Assembly: GCA_019843655.1 (NCBI GenBank)
Contig: JACDQD010000102.1
Location: 5,775,501 to 5,839,500, forward strand
Direction: 5' to 3'
DNA length: 64,000 nt
Origin: Lethocerus indicus
Lineage: Eukaryota; Arthropoda; Insecta; Hemiptera; Belostomatidae
The notes below the pieces were generated by a model. That model had not been told where the DNA came from. It did not search any database and worked only from the letters and a program-made list of their open reading frames with translations. Position numbers and translations under genes: made by a program. Below, piece after piece: positions 37,496 through 51,441 of this stretch; within the stretch, counting starts at the first letter, position 1, and each line of letters begins with the position of its first letter.

Positions 37496-40400
37496 CGCCC
37501 CTCTTAAGCTGTTAAGGATTCGAGCGCCAAATCGATTCCATAAAGTGGATTGGGTTCTTTTTCCAACGATTGAAACCGGAAACAGGTTGTCGTCCGGGAA
37601 AACATAAGCACACGGCGGCTAACAAATTAAATCCTCATTACGACCCAATTTATTTACCATAACTTGAATATTTCTTCAGCTTCGGAATTGAGAATTAGTT
37701 AACGTTAAGGAGCCAGTCACCAGGTAGTTTGGAAGATAGAATGGGGGAAACAATAACAAAAATTGTCCAGGACGGATGCAACCTTGATGATTCTTTATTA
37801 TCATCTATTTACATATAAATAGCTTACAGTAACTTCCTGTATTCATTAGTTGGATTTGGGCTGGTAATTTTAAGATGATTCCGTCTCGTCGAGTTTACGA
37901 CAATAAGGTGATTCAATAAAACACTTAGGATTGTATTTAAACGGGACAGCGCCTAAGCTCTTTCCCGTTTTGAGTGATGTCAAACAGTGGCGATTGGGAT
38001 CCCTCCGGGGTTGCCGGTCCCGTTCCCCGTTATAATATTTGCCGCCCGAATTCAATACCGTCTTTCTTCCTGGCCCTTAACCCCGGGAACAACGCCCCGA
38101 GGGACCCTCCCGGCTCTAATAATGGGCTCCCTCAGGAGAAGAAGATGAAGAATTTTCTGTTTGTTTTAGCCCGGGCCACTGGCTGGGAGCGAACAATGAA
38201 AAGCCCGTTGGCTGGGCCGAAGTAGGAAGCCGAGGCCCGCAGTCAATATCTCACCAGGGCTGAAATTAATGAAAAAGAACGATGGAAATAAATCGCTCCC
38301 TCCGATAGATTCTGAAACTGCGATTTCAATCGTAATACCCCTTGAGGCGGCTCCGACACGATTTCATCATTATCTCAGGCTCACTTCGCACCCTCCCCTC
38401 TTGGAGCTTCGAATTTCATTTTCTATTAGCCCCAGCCACCGGAGGGTTGACAGTTGCGGACGGTATCTGGCAAAGTTATTTCGAGCGGAAGAAAGTAATA
38501 TTCTCCTGCACTACCACTTTCTTCTCGATTGAAGAAACGCTAAAAACGATTTAAAAAAATGATTACTGGCCGTCATAGCAACAATGTTTAGTGATGCCCT
38601 CTTCATCAGGTTATGAATGTCTGCAATCTGAAAACGGTTTAGTCCAAAATCCAAGAGGCTCTATGTAAATATTCCCTTCTCAGCACTCGTATTGTGGACA
38701 TTAGGAGATGGTGCCGTGGTTATCTTCTAGAAAGGAATAGTTGTAATTGTCCTTGCGGTAATTCGTAGTTGCTTGTGGACCCTTGCATCCCTGATGAAGG
38801 GCGTGCCAAAAGAAAACTCCGCCATTGTTCCCGTGTAAAGGGGCTACTCGCTCCATGGGCTCATTAGGAGAGGACGGCTTGATAAAAGAAAAATGAGAAT
38901 ACATTGCTTAACGGCAGCTCACTCGCTCCTTGGCAATTAGCGGTATCTTGGCGTGGTATTGTTTAGTACTCTACTGGTCTAACCTCCCACTGTTAACATT
39001 AACTTTCCAGAGCCCCATTATCCTCTGTCAATAAAGACCATAGGGAGCGACAAATCTCAGCTCTTGAAGGTTTGAAGGGCACTTCTTTTTTCTCAGCTTG
39101 TCCTGTAAAAAATGGACCGAATTTCAAAACCGCGAAAGGTGGTAAAAAGAATTATAAAGAGGGACTTTGTTAAAAATTAAGACGGCATCATTTTTTCCAA
39201 AATGTTTAAGCATGTAGACATTGTCCCGAAAGCACATTTAAACGTCAGATGTATATGAAGCCCTTAAACTGAAATCGTTAATCTCTCTGTTTTATGCCGA
39301 CAGTAAAATTTGAACGCCTCAATTAAGAAGTAGGTAATATAAGATTATATATACGGTTTATTACGGACAATAAATGGAAATTAATGAAAATTTCTAAACT
39401 GGTATTCCGTAAAAATTCTATTTTAAGCCGTTCTGTTTAAATCTAGTTCTATACAATTAACTGTTTATATTTTTAAAAAATCATGAATTATAAGGGTATG
39501 ACGAAATTAAATAACGTGAGGAACATTTCATAGTGAACGGAAACGTGGAGACGCTGTTTCTAACTGTTGCGCAACGACATATTATCTCATGCTTGCATTT
39601 CTTCGAACCTCGTCCGTTAGAGTTGGAAGTAAATAAAAACTTTAGAGTTGTGGGAAGGGCCCACCAGTGTTCGGCGAAATTTAGTTGAAACATCCGAGTT
39701 GGCTTCCCCCCTGGAGGGAAGACCCGCAAATAAGTTTAAGTTATTGCTTCCTTGTCACGGAAAAAAGTTTCCGCTGGTTTTTAGATTAATCAAAGTGAAA
39801 GAACATCCCGGTTTTTTGTCCCCGGAAATGAATCTCGTTTCATTTCTCTTTTATCAGTCCGAATTTTCTTTTGATTTATTAAAGTAATTCGTTTTGAGTA
39901 CCGCTTAATGTTAAAGTTCCTTTTAACATATTGGAAACGGATCTAATAAGAAATAACTGATAAAAGCAAGATTAAATCTGATTTAATTATCATCCAGACA
40001 GTTTGTTTCATTAATGTAGCGTGTCCATTAATAATTCCCAGGAATATTTCTAAAGTAAACTATGAAAACCAATTAGTTATCGTTGAAACAACTACAGACG
40101 TCTACATCAATAAACTTCCTTCTTAATTAATTATAATAAACCGAATAGCTATGATGTCCTGCTTGCAGAAACATTTCTTTATTGGTTCATTGCTGAACCT
40201 GACCTTTATCTTACTAGCGCTGCTATGAATAATTTAACGACTAGGGTTGATTAAGCGGAAGCCGGACCAACTTTCTCTAACTGAATTATTTCACCGGTTT
40301 CGGGATTGGCCCGGATAATAAAAATGAAGATATTACATTGATAAAAGAATGGCGGACGTGGGAGATTGATAGAAAATTATTTTTTTACTAATTTATTATA

Positions 40401-43400
40401 TTTACTCATTCCGATATACGGTTTTTTCCAAGGATTTTTTCATTCGATTTGAGTGCTCGAATTTGCACGAAATTGATGATAATATTCAATTGTACATTAC
40501 ATATTGCCAAATTATTGACGCAATAAATAGTACGCTAGTAGTGTATATAGGCGGTGGAAAGTGCTGCCAATCCTCGTAGGCCACACTCCAAAATGTCGGA
40601 CCTAACCAGAGTATACTTTGGACTATCCCCTGCAGTATGGCCTGCAGATTATAGTGTCAAAACTCTGGTTACCCGGATCCGGATTTAGTTGGAGAGCGGC
40701 GGGCCCTGCCTGTAGCCGGAGGAGTCTTGATTGAGTGGCGTGAGTCGATGAAAATTTGAACAACCGACTTCATTAAAGCCAACTCGTCGGCTCAAAGAGA
40801 GCGGCTTCTGTATCGCGAGACGTCGGTTGATTGCTCCCATCCCCCTCCCACCCACAACTAACAATTTAATGTGGGCCCGTCGTCACTTTGATGTAGGCCA
40901 CCACTTGAAGGCGGTTTTCTCCCATGGCGGCCTTGCCTCTCGTTCAAGTACAACACAAGTTCGCAGAATAAAAGACGGCCAGAGGCAATCGACCTTGGGG
41001 AGCCGCTTCGTTGAAGGAACACCAGACATCTTTCCTTGCTGTAAAACCTCAACAAAGCAACAAAACCAACATTTTTCAATACAGTTTATTGCAATATGAG
41101 ATCGAAATACTCACAGTACCGTCTGACTATAGTAGAATATCTTCAGAAATTCGAGGCGCTATAAACGGTTCATTAAAGGAAAACCCCTTAGTTCAAAACG
41201 GAAATCGGAATAGATCCAGGGTAATTTTACTTTTATTTTCCTGCGTAACAGCAAAGTATGTCTTTTCTAAGACGTTCTTCCACTGTACACATTCGGTTAT
41301 TCGGTGGGAAATTGAACATCCCTTTAATGAAGGAAGGGGGTTGGATAACCGGGCGGGCCTAATACTGTCACCTGCGGCGTAAAACAGCTTTAAGCAATCC
41401 CGCAGGTTGAATGCTCCAAGGAGGTGGCTTTAATAATGCACCTACCGTGGAATAACAGGGGTTTACGCGTTTACACCTCTTTGACAGTGCGGCCCACAAA
41501 GCGAAAGCCCCGCAGATTCCCTGCTTTGGGCTTTAATTTACCGAGATAATAGGACATTTACTGTTAATACTTAAGTAAACCGGTATTACTGATACCCACA
41601 GGATGTTACGGCCATACTACAATGCCTAGTTTAGTATCAGTAAAATGTGATGAATTTTAGTAAATTTAAACAATGCACATTTGAACATAAACATTTTCCG
41701 CGACTTAATTAACCAGAAACATTTTTTCAAGATTTCGCTATATCAAGTTTCATCGGTGAACCCTACTGGAGCAATAGACGGTTATGGAAATTATAATATT
41801 TAAGCATCTATACAGCTATTGTACAGCTACAGGTATGCAAAATACTGAAAAACAAAACACAAAAGTCAAAATATCTTGTCTGACTCATTCCAATCGTGAA
41901 TATATGCATAATACGTGTCTAATTATTTAAAAGGTAAAACAAAGTAGTTTTTCTCTTGATTGAAGTAACCGGTTAGGTAATCCCATAATTTTATATTTTC
42001 CGAGTTCGGAAGCCAATTTTGCGCTATATTCCCTGAAAAACCGTTATTTATTTTTATAATATGTATGAAGTCCGTTCCTAAAATAGCATTGACAAGGAGC
42101 ATCCGATCCTGAATTCTGGAGGAGAGGGCATGAAGACAAGCGGCCGTGACAAAGTAAGGTACACATATAGGGCACACACACACGGGCTGTGTTTGTGTTG
42201 GTCAAACACTGTCTCGAAACAACATACTGAAACACATACTAAAATTCGTTCTCCGCGTCATGTGATAACGGTCCGAATAATTCCCCGTTCGCCCCCTCGT
42301 TCCATAGAGACAACATAAGAATTTCTTTACAGCGAAAGCATCGTTTCAATTTATCCGCTTGTTTCAATCTTACGCCCGAAATTTAATTGACTCGGTCAAG
42401 TTGAACAGTTGGATGCTTCGATTCAGTGTCTCGGATTGTAAGAAGTATAAAGAGGCAGCTTACGATATCTTATTAATGTCGTAACATGTGAAAAGAGAAT
42501 TCAAAAAATATAAGAATATATAAGAATAACAGAAGACTGGTTACTTTTTGGACCCATTTTCCGATTTACGGTTTGAAGGGTTTTCTCTCCCCTGAAAACG
42601 TTTAGGCCCTCAGCTTTCCCGAGGCTATTCAATTGTATGATGTCAGGTAGTACTTTGGCAATACGTTTTATATATGACAAACATATTGAGTCAATAAATA
42701 AATAGACTTACAATATGTCGTACAATACAGTGATACATCTGGTTTGTTGGTATATTTAGTATGAAATTATGTAATTTATAATATATAGAACTGAACTAAA
42801 AGACGTGATATCATATTGTTCCAGTATGGCTCGATGTCTTCAATTTGTGTACTTATTTCCGCTGTTTAAATTAATATGCCTGTTATGCAATTTCCTTTTT
42901 AGCCTTTATCCCTATTCTTTTGGTATACCTCCATTTGACTTCCGCTTATATATTGTTGTCTCCTCGTTTAAATTTGACTGTTTCTTGACGTATTTCGTAT
43001 CTATTAGTTCATTTATTCATAAAAATAATGAGAAATGTATCTATTTACTTATTCTAGTCACATCAATTGTAAGCTTTACTTTCTCAGCTTGGCTCTCGTT
43101 AAGAGAGTTTACTTTCCGAACGCTCGTTAAATAGGAAACCATAAATTCGATTAGTAGAGCCAGTAGAGAGTTAATGACGGCATCAGAGACGTGGAAAATG
43201 TAAATGATAATTGATTGAATTCTCGGTGGTTACCAATTTCTCAACTGGAAATGTACGTATCCGTCGGACTGGTTTATTTGCGTTGTTGGCCGATTGCCTT
43301 TGTAAAGATATATTGGCCTCTCATCCAAGAGCTCGACCTACTATCGGCTTTATATTTATCTTCTATCGACATTAGAAGGCCATTTCCCCCCCGTCTGCGG

Positions 43401-44924
43401 CTTACTTGAATTAAGGTTTTTACCTTACCCTGTATTACCAAGCATATATGTGTATAAATAAATATACGAATATATTGTGTCTATGTCAATGTGCGAGGAT
43501 TGGTATAACATAATTCTTAATTCAAATTAAATTGTTATTCACTCATTTCAATGTATTTTCACTGTTCGGGTTCATAGATTTAATTAATGAACATAGTATC
43601 TAGGGAAGGATTTAACCAAATGAGTGGATTCAACTGAGTCATGAATACGGCGATTCGTCGATAAAGCCTTAAACTTACGATTATAGCCCTTCCGACCGCC
43701 TTAAATCACGGCAAAAGGTTAAACAGAATTAGGAAAGTTTAAATCGAACCAGATCAAGTTTGACCGGGAAGGAAGTTTGACTCTCAAAGTGAATAAACAA
43801 CAGACAGGGCCCCCCCCTGCTCTTTTAAATAATTCGACAAATTACGGTCGTTGGCAAAGCAAAACGGGGTCCCACTATGGAAGTGAGAGGCGTGAATCTT
43901 TTATTCCGCTGGCTGAACAGTCCCTGAGAGAGACCTACAATGCGTTTATGTGCAATGCCGCCCAACTAGGCCGGTGTAGTGAAGTGAAACACACCGTCCA
44001 CTCTGCTACACTTTGACGTACCCAAAATAGACCTCTAATAAATAAAGAGTTTCGTTAAGGAGTTGGATTATTAAATTCATTGCTTCCCCGGAGAATCCCG
44101 CCCGCGTCTGCATAGTGAATAGATGTGCTAAACTTTCCTATTAAGCATTCAGGAAGACCTATTGCTTTCCCAGTAAATCCTTGCTGTTACTGCAAATTGG
44201 TTAATCCTCATATACAACATCCGTATGAAAATTGCGTTTTAATATTTGAAGGTTAAATGTATTAGTAAATAATTTTTACCGTTAAATTTCAATAATTAAA
44301 GACCAAAGTTAGTGACGCAATAACAGTCGCTAATCTCGATAGGACTTCCACCAATTTGTCCCACTCAAGATATTATTTATCTAACGTACATGGATAGGCA
44401 GTAGCTATTATCAGATTTTTATTATAGGAATTTATTGATTGTTTAAGTATTTCCGGTCTACGTTTCACATGTAATTAAATAGCCACTTCCTGCCAAATTG
44501 ATCTGATAGCTGAGGGATCGGTGAAAATTAGCGAGGAAATTCGATTTACGATACAGTAGGTTCAATATTCCTTTACCAAAACATGTATTGAGGACAGAAA
44601 TCACCTTTCTTTTATGCAGATCGAATGTCCTTCGCATATTTGAAAGGTTGGGTAATTGGGAAGAATTATCCCGACTATCCAAGCATGCCATAATTTCAAT
44701 ATTATGTAGTGTATCATTATTTCTATGCCCGCGGTTACATCAACCTGTATTTACTTTTAAAAATTGACCAGCTCTAAATCGAAACTCGCGTACTCGGGTT
44801 AAACAGTTTATTAACCTCATAGCTGTTTCATTTACATGCTACTGCGCCTTGTACTTGTTCAAAACGGAATGTAAATTATTAAATTTGCTCGTGCAATCAA
44901 TTTCTATGGCAAATATTTTTAAAA

Positions 44925-44945
44925 TGTAAGTTGTAACAACTTACA
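44925..44945. repeat. Perfect 10-bp inverted repeat around a single A
   Basis: TGTAAGTTGT at 44925-44934 and its exact reverse complement ACAACTTACA at 44936-44945 flank one base. It lies just upstream of an acceptor-like tract (ataactttcag ending at 44970). The left arm contains a GTAAGT donor-like hexamer. It could be a dimeric protein-binding site, a cruciform, or chance. Confidence 0.8.
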
Positions 44946-45667
44946 AATACTAACAAATGAAATAACTTTCAGTGCCGAATGTCGAATGGGATCTTGATGT
45001 TTACATTCACTCCACTGTTTCTACGTTCAGTCAACTGTTTCAGGTTTCGCTCTTATCAACAAGGCGAACCCCGTTTGGGTTCTTAAAAGCGTTTGAATTA
45101 CTGGCTAGCGAACAAACGGGGGAACGCGTTGTGGCCATGTTAGGGGGCGGTAGGGGGGGTGGGGCACTGTAATTCGAGTCAACGCTTTGTCTCGAACAAA
45201 AGCCGATTAACATCCCCTTGATTCGGGACGCGTCCGCAGTGGAGTGGAGTCTGGGGGGGCTCCGATTAGCCCCGGCGTTGGCAAAAACCGCACCCGCAAA
45301 ATGAGGTCCCGGCGCTCTTAATGAGCGCGCCGACAAAAAAAGGGACGGCGAACCTAAAAAAATTTCTCCCACCAATAATTATTCGAAACACCCACTGAAG
45401 TCGCAAATTTGCTACTACAATTATTGCGCATTATCAAATTCAATTTATTTTACGAATTGTTTAAGTTTTGCTCGTTGCCAGATCAATGTTTTCCCACGAG
45501 ACCATACATTTGAGTCCAGTTCACTCTACAAAGTTGTAACATTTAAACTGTCAGCCCCTTCGGCATAACACGTCATCGATTACATCATTGATCGTTGCAA
45601 TAAAAGAAGTATAACTATATCGGTGACACTTGTCCCCGTTATATCGCAGTGGTATCCTTATTTTTTT

Positions 45668-45720
45668 AAGGTCCTTTTGGGGCAAGGAGCTTGCTTGGGA
45701 GCAAGGTCCTTAAGGACCTT
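45668..45720. repeat. Compound palindrome with an 18-bp perfect palindrome
   Basis: The 18-base palindrome AAGGTCCTTAAGGACCTT occupies 45703-45720. Its half AAGGTCCTT also occurs at 45668-45676. Between them, CTTGCT (45690-45695) pairs with AGCAAG (45700-45705) across a TGGG loop, so alternative foldings share bases. AAGGTC matches the nuclear-receptor half-site core (extended FTZ-F1/ERR type), so receptor binding is a possible but unproven reading. Confidence 0.75.
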
Positions 45721-47631
45721 TCCTGAGCAATGGTTTCGTTAAGGTCTCACAGTCCGTTAATAATATAGCGAGACGGCTATTTCGTATATTACACTGTGTA
45801 TTTCTAGTAGTCAAGAACAACGAAAAACAATTCGGATTGTGTGGATTCGGAACCTGTTCAGCAGATCAACACCTTTCCAGATTACCAAATTTCGTAGAAT
45901 TTGGCGATGAGTATTGGTGAAAAGGTTGACCGAAATACGTTTAAACCGCGGCACAAATCTGAGAGAGAAAATAAACGGACGGCCGTCCTTTTCCAATACA
46001 GCTCGGCATTAGGGCCTCGGCGTCCCGGTTTTGAGCGGCGATAACCGCGTAATCGACGCGAAATCATTTACGGCGCTCCGGATCCGGAATGTTCTCAGCC
46101 CAGTTCCAGTTCCATTTCTTATCGCCTGGCCAACAATAAAATACCCAATCTTCAAATGACCGGAGATAAACGGGGCCCCCCATAAAAGTTTATGTATATG
46201 CAGTGTCCGCCGCGATGTTGGCGCCGTAAAGTCGGTACCATATCCGCTTTTCACTCGCACCCCACTCGGAGAAAACTGCCACCTAGGCCACCTCCTCAGC
46301 AGTCCAGGATTCTGAACATCGTTCTGTAAATTTTATTGGGGATATCCCTTGCGACCAATTCTCGATTTTAATAAATCCAAGCCATTTTTTAAGTATTTTA
46401 TTTAAGTTAGCTTTCCTCAGTGAGATAGGTTCAAAATTAGCGCTGATAATTTAATTCAGTTTCTAATTCAAATGATTACGTCAAAATGATTGCCCAAGTT
46501 TTCGATATGCCTGTGAATAATATACCGGTTGAAAAATAATTTGAAAATTTAATGATCTTCAATGATACATTTAAGTACATTCCACCTCACCGTTTACAAG
46601 GCTTATTCACTCCGTGTAAGAATAAATGTTGAACTAGTTGGTTGGTTTACCGTTGGGCAGGAAAAAAGAAAATGAAGGAGAATAGAGAAGAATGAACTTC
46701 TTCATAAAGGAGTGTTCATAAGATGAGTGAAAAGGGCGAAGAAAATTCAGGGGAATCTGCTTTACGGTTTGGATCAAGGGTTTTCCACTCCTGAAACACT
46801 TTGATGTAACTCCTTTGAGTCTAAAAATAAATAGAGTTCATCCTATAACTCACCTTTATAACTTTACTCGGGTGAACGTTCGAATTTAATTTTATTTAAT
46901 TTCCTCTAATATAAGAATCTAATATTAATTTTTTAGTTACAATAATTAATTATGAAACATTCTTGAGCATGAAATAATGAAGATTTATTTTATTTTCAAT
47001 TACTAAATTACTTTTAAAATTATCTTAACATGTTGGCATATCTCAATGAATGTTTTTCCCCAGTTTTATATAAGGCAACATATAGAATTATGACAATGTT
47101 GTTAGGGCGGACATACATTAATTCATACTGGACTACATCTGTAGCCTAATAGTATACATTAAACGGAGTCCATTCGGTAATATATACTGCGTATCATCTG
47201 CATACACGTTGCGGCCGAGGGAGGTACGGATGTCATTACTAGGGACCGAGACGCATATATCATGGCAAAAGGCCGTCTTCATTTAATATAATGGCAGCGG
47301 TCGGATTGGACTGCGGTAACGGTTCGAAACACCTTATCGTTAGAAAACTTTCAGAAGAGTTATGAAAAATAATTCATCTTAAAATGCTATTTGTCGCATT
47401 TATCTGGGAACGACTTACGTTCGCAAACGAAATGCTTATCACTTTCCATTCCCCATTTTGACGTGGAATGAACATTTAGTGAGAACGAAACGTATCAATT
47501 TCCCTTCCCATTTGAATTACGGAGGGACATTTCGAATGTTACCTACCTAATTCCAGCATTGTTTATTAATCGTCTGGTCGTTTACGGTAATACGCAGATG
47601 TGGGGATACTCTGCGTGGTCTGAATTATATC

Positions 47632-47643
47632 CAAGATGGCGGC
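47632..47643 (+). promoter_or_regulatory. YY1/Pleiohomeotic-like site (CAAGATGGCGGC)
   Basis: An exact match to the core of the YY1/Pho consensus (AAGATGGCGGC). In insects Pho sites can recruit Polycomb complexes. It is a single site in non-coding DNA, so function is inference. Confidence 0.35.
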
Positions 47644-48354
47644 CTCACTGCGCATTACGGTGTACTGCGTGCGGAATACGACCACTAATTCCGGCCGTCC
47701 CTCCTATCAGTTGTAGCTAACAAACCCTAACTTAACCTTACAGACTGTCTGTACATTGATAGTCACCCGAGGCTTAACAACGATTCAAGCCTCAGCTGTG
47801 AAACATTGTTTGGACAGTAGCAGGTCTACAATTGTATTGCTATAAAGTAAACTATCAAGTAAAAAAGCATTTCTCTAATCTAGTAATAAGGTTAATAAAC
47901 CAAGTTAAATAATAAATCGTAGAAATAATAATGAGTATCGTGTTTTAGAATGGAAAAGTATTACCTGAAAATCCCTTAGATAATAGTGTACATTAATCAA
48001 AATGTAGCATTGTAATATATTTAAACATCCAGCTATCTAACATATATTACCCCATAAAAGATAGCAATTACTCTCTACTCTGCTCGAATATTTTCGCTGG
48101 AAGCATTCCAAGGCTTGAACTTGTTCCAATAGCCGATGGCCACTCAGGGATTGCTGTAATTACCTTTTCTCGGGCGCATTCCGAGCAGTTAAAGATTTAC
48201 GCTGAACTAATTTAGGCCGTACTGTGTATAAATTCATTTATAAACTCGTGCTCTCAGATTGGTATGTACACTAAAATCTGGATACATTATTGATCTGAAT
48301 CTAAGTCAAATAAATGGCATCAAAGTAGATTCAAAAACTTCAGGCATTTAAGTT

Positions 48355-48425
48355 TGTTTGGTGGGGCAGCACTCTGACAAGCCGTACAGTTCGAATCTCA
48401 GTAGGGGACCAAGTCAGCCTTCCTC
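48355..48425 (+). mobile_element. Decayed tRNA-derived SINE remnant
   Basis: The stretch contains an A-box-like segment (TGGTGGGGCAGCACTCTGAC) and, after a further 11-12 bases, a B-box-like GTTCGAATCTCA, then AGGGGACCAAGTCAGCCTT. The B-box followed by an AAGTCAGCC tail resembles tRNA-derived SINEs of invertebrates. The 5' acceptor-stem half is not recognisable and no terminator T run or tail repeat is seen, so it is not a functional tRNA gene. The family assignment is from memory of the general pattern only. Confidence 0.42.
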
Positions 48426-51400
48426 ATTAAGATTTCCTTGTTTCAAAAAAGTGTCGAACCTGCCGGTGATATACTCGATAATAGTTGGCGGTTGATTGGA
48501 AATATACGTGGGGGTGAGTCGGAAGAGGATGAATATTCAGGGGACCGGAAGTAAGGGAAATGTGATTCATAAACCAGTTTCAAGGGCGTACCGCCGGCCC
48601 GGGCCCGCTGAATTTCCAATGCGTCTGCTCCTCTGAGTGTGTTTAAGTAATTTCGGAATGCTAACAAGCAAAGTAAGCAACCGCCGACTCCCTCCGGAAT
48701 ACCAACGAGACAAAACTCAACTATGAATGTTTAGTGAAACGCCGAGTTGTGGGCTACCCACTTAACTAAGTCCCCTTAACATTATCATAATTCACCGCGT
48801 GGTCACCCTTAAATATCTCAGAATCGTATTATTATGTATATAAAAGTATTTAAAGGAATAATAGTACTACACATTTTCTTTGAAAAACCGTATTATTATA
48901 AAAGAATAGGAAATATTTCATCATATGTTTGAGCATGGAATTATTGGTAACGAAACACTTTTTGAATTAATTATTCTCCGATATTAATTAATGGACATAT
49001 TCGGTATTCTGATCAGTAAATTACTGAAAATAAGTGTACAAACTTATCACTTGGAACCCTCAATGTTCGTAACATTAAAGTACAAAAAACAGAATGGAAC
49101 ATTAAATAGAATGACACCGTATAAAAGACAGGTTATCTCCTTTTTAAATTGTAGTGACCTCTCCGGAGTCGTAGGCATTAATAATAACGACGGGCCTAAT
49201 AGTGATTCGGGCCCTGGAAATAGGCCGGGACTATTGACGGGACCATTAAAAATGTAGTCATGACTAATATCGGAAGAATGTCGTAGCTTCGGTTTGATGA
49301 TCACTCATATTGAAAGCGAAGGATCCATCAACTTCAACTCCGGAGTACTCTCCTCGCCTAAACGAGGTCAAACGGAAACTAACTTATTCTTCTCCCAGTT
49401 TTCTCGCGTGAAATATTATTGTCGCGAATTTATTCGTGCGTGGAAAAACTATATTCCGCAAACATGGTTACAATTTTTTCTAGGCAATAATAAACACGCT
49501 AATAAAATAGTTATTTGTTCGTAATAAATGATATCTAATAGTATTAGACGAGTCTATCTGTGAATATTTAGTAATCCCTTAATACTATTCCTGTTAAAAT
49601 GAATTTTTTAAATATGACGCATATCGAACTATTTCGAGTTATTTTTTGTAAATAGCCTGGAGTTGTTTGCCCGCAATACTCAGCTGTGTTGCGGGCTGTA
49701 TAACTCGGACGCCCCGGGATGTGACACTGTTAATTCTCGTTCGTGGGTTCCTATGATAAAAATTATGAATGAATGATGATAATAATTCATAAAATTGTGC
49801 AAAATGTTGCACAACGTATTCTAGTGTTTGTTGTCTCAAGCATCGCTTTGACGTCGAGACAAAAATTCGTCCAATACATTCCATCAGTAAATTGAATTTT
49901 GAACTTTTGGCCATTAATAGGAATAAATTTATTTTTATTTGTATTAGATTGTATTTCAATAGGAAGCGTATTTACTATGAAATAAATAAAAGGAATTTAG
50001 TATTATAATTAACCAGGAAATAATAACGAATCCACTGTATTTGGCGTATAACGTTTGGAATACGTTCATTTTTTCCATCATCCGGTTTCTATATGTCATT
50101 TAGAATTCCACCGGCTAAAAGTTTATTTCACGAAATGAATAAACAATTTCAATGAAATCGGCATTTCAATTTGTACTTCAATTTGAAGCCGGAGTAAAAC
50201 TCAATTGGGACCAACCGTGTGAAGGGTCTATGGTATCACGCTCGAATTATTAGCCATCGGCATTATAGCCGTGAAACGAATAAATTTCCACAAAATAAAT
50301 TTCCCTCCCTCTCCCATGCGTGAGATTAATATCGAGGCTGGTCCGCCGGAACCGATAATCCTTTATAAGCGTCGATGAGTCCACTTAAAAATTATATGCA
50401 ACCAGTGATATTGCAGTTTGCAATCTGTATTATCACAGTATTGACAATGTGTTTTTATTTCCTCTTGTATATTTGCTTATTTCATTTGTATATTACTTGT
50501 ATGAAAGGATTACGGTAACGTATTGGACGGTTTTACTGTACTAGTAACAGAGGTTCTAAAATTTTTACAAAAATTAGTAAAAAGTATACTTATGCAGCAG
50601 TTCTAAGTTGGACCGTAATTATATGAATGAGAGGATATTGTCCGTGTTTATAGCTGATATATCATTCTAAAAATTTTCATGGTGCGCTTGATTGGCTTTT
50701 AATACGAATTTCGATACTTATTTCATTAGTATGCTGGATTATATGGAATTCAGGAATGCGCTTTAAAACTGTAATGGAGATCAGTAACAGTCCATTATTA
50801 CTAACAAGCGATATTTGCAGAATCAAGTTACAGCTGACGTTGGAACTATTATTTGCGGTTAACTAGTGAAATTGGTAGAGAGAAAAAAAATTAGACGTTA
50901 ATTTATTATACATTAAACTGAAATCGTAGTAACTTGAACCTGATTCTGTTGAATCTAATTGTTTGAAGTTATTCATCAGTCGCGAACGTTGACTTAGGGC
51001 CTCCCGAAGTCGAAAGGTCATAGGCCTTTCGGCCGTACATGCTTGGAATAATGTGAGCCTAACGCCGAACCGAAATCAAGATATGGATACATATTCAGGA
51101 AGCGACCTCGCACGTCTCGGCAGCCTCCTGCCGACAGGACCTTGGGCGAATATGAACCGATTCATCTCCCCCACTTGAATTGATTAATCAAATATAGCAA
51201 TTTCACCAACTAATACGTGTTCCTAGTGCTCTCACGTTCATTTGATAATACGGCGCCTCGTAATGATCTTCATGAGTGCATTTCTTTCGATATTTCATCG
51301 TGAGCAGCATTTCTTCGGTAACACAGCGAGATATCAAATACGCGAGTAGAGACAACAAATAATAAGAGTGATGACATAAATATTATAATATCGTAATCTC

Positions 51401-51441
51401 CTTCCTACTGAGAGTTATTTGAATCATAAGAGAAGCTTACT

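Larger units (their letters stand above)
33598..51441. other. Long putative intron or intergenic DNA (about 17.8 kb)
   Basis: No supported coding exon. Contents seen: C11 at 36293-36303, G12 at 37484-37495, a CRE octamer at 36361, palindromes at 44925-44945 and 45668-45720, a YY1/Pho-like site at 47632 and a SINE remnant at 48355-48425. GC-rich patches lie around 34840-35000, 35660-35860, 38030-38230 and 45100-45350. The longer open frames here (for example 41011-41382 and 42805-43134) have no motifs and are read as chance. Confidence 0.5.
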
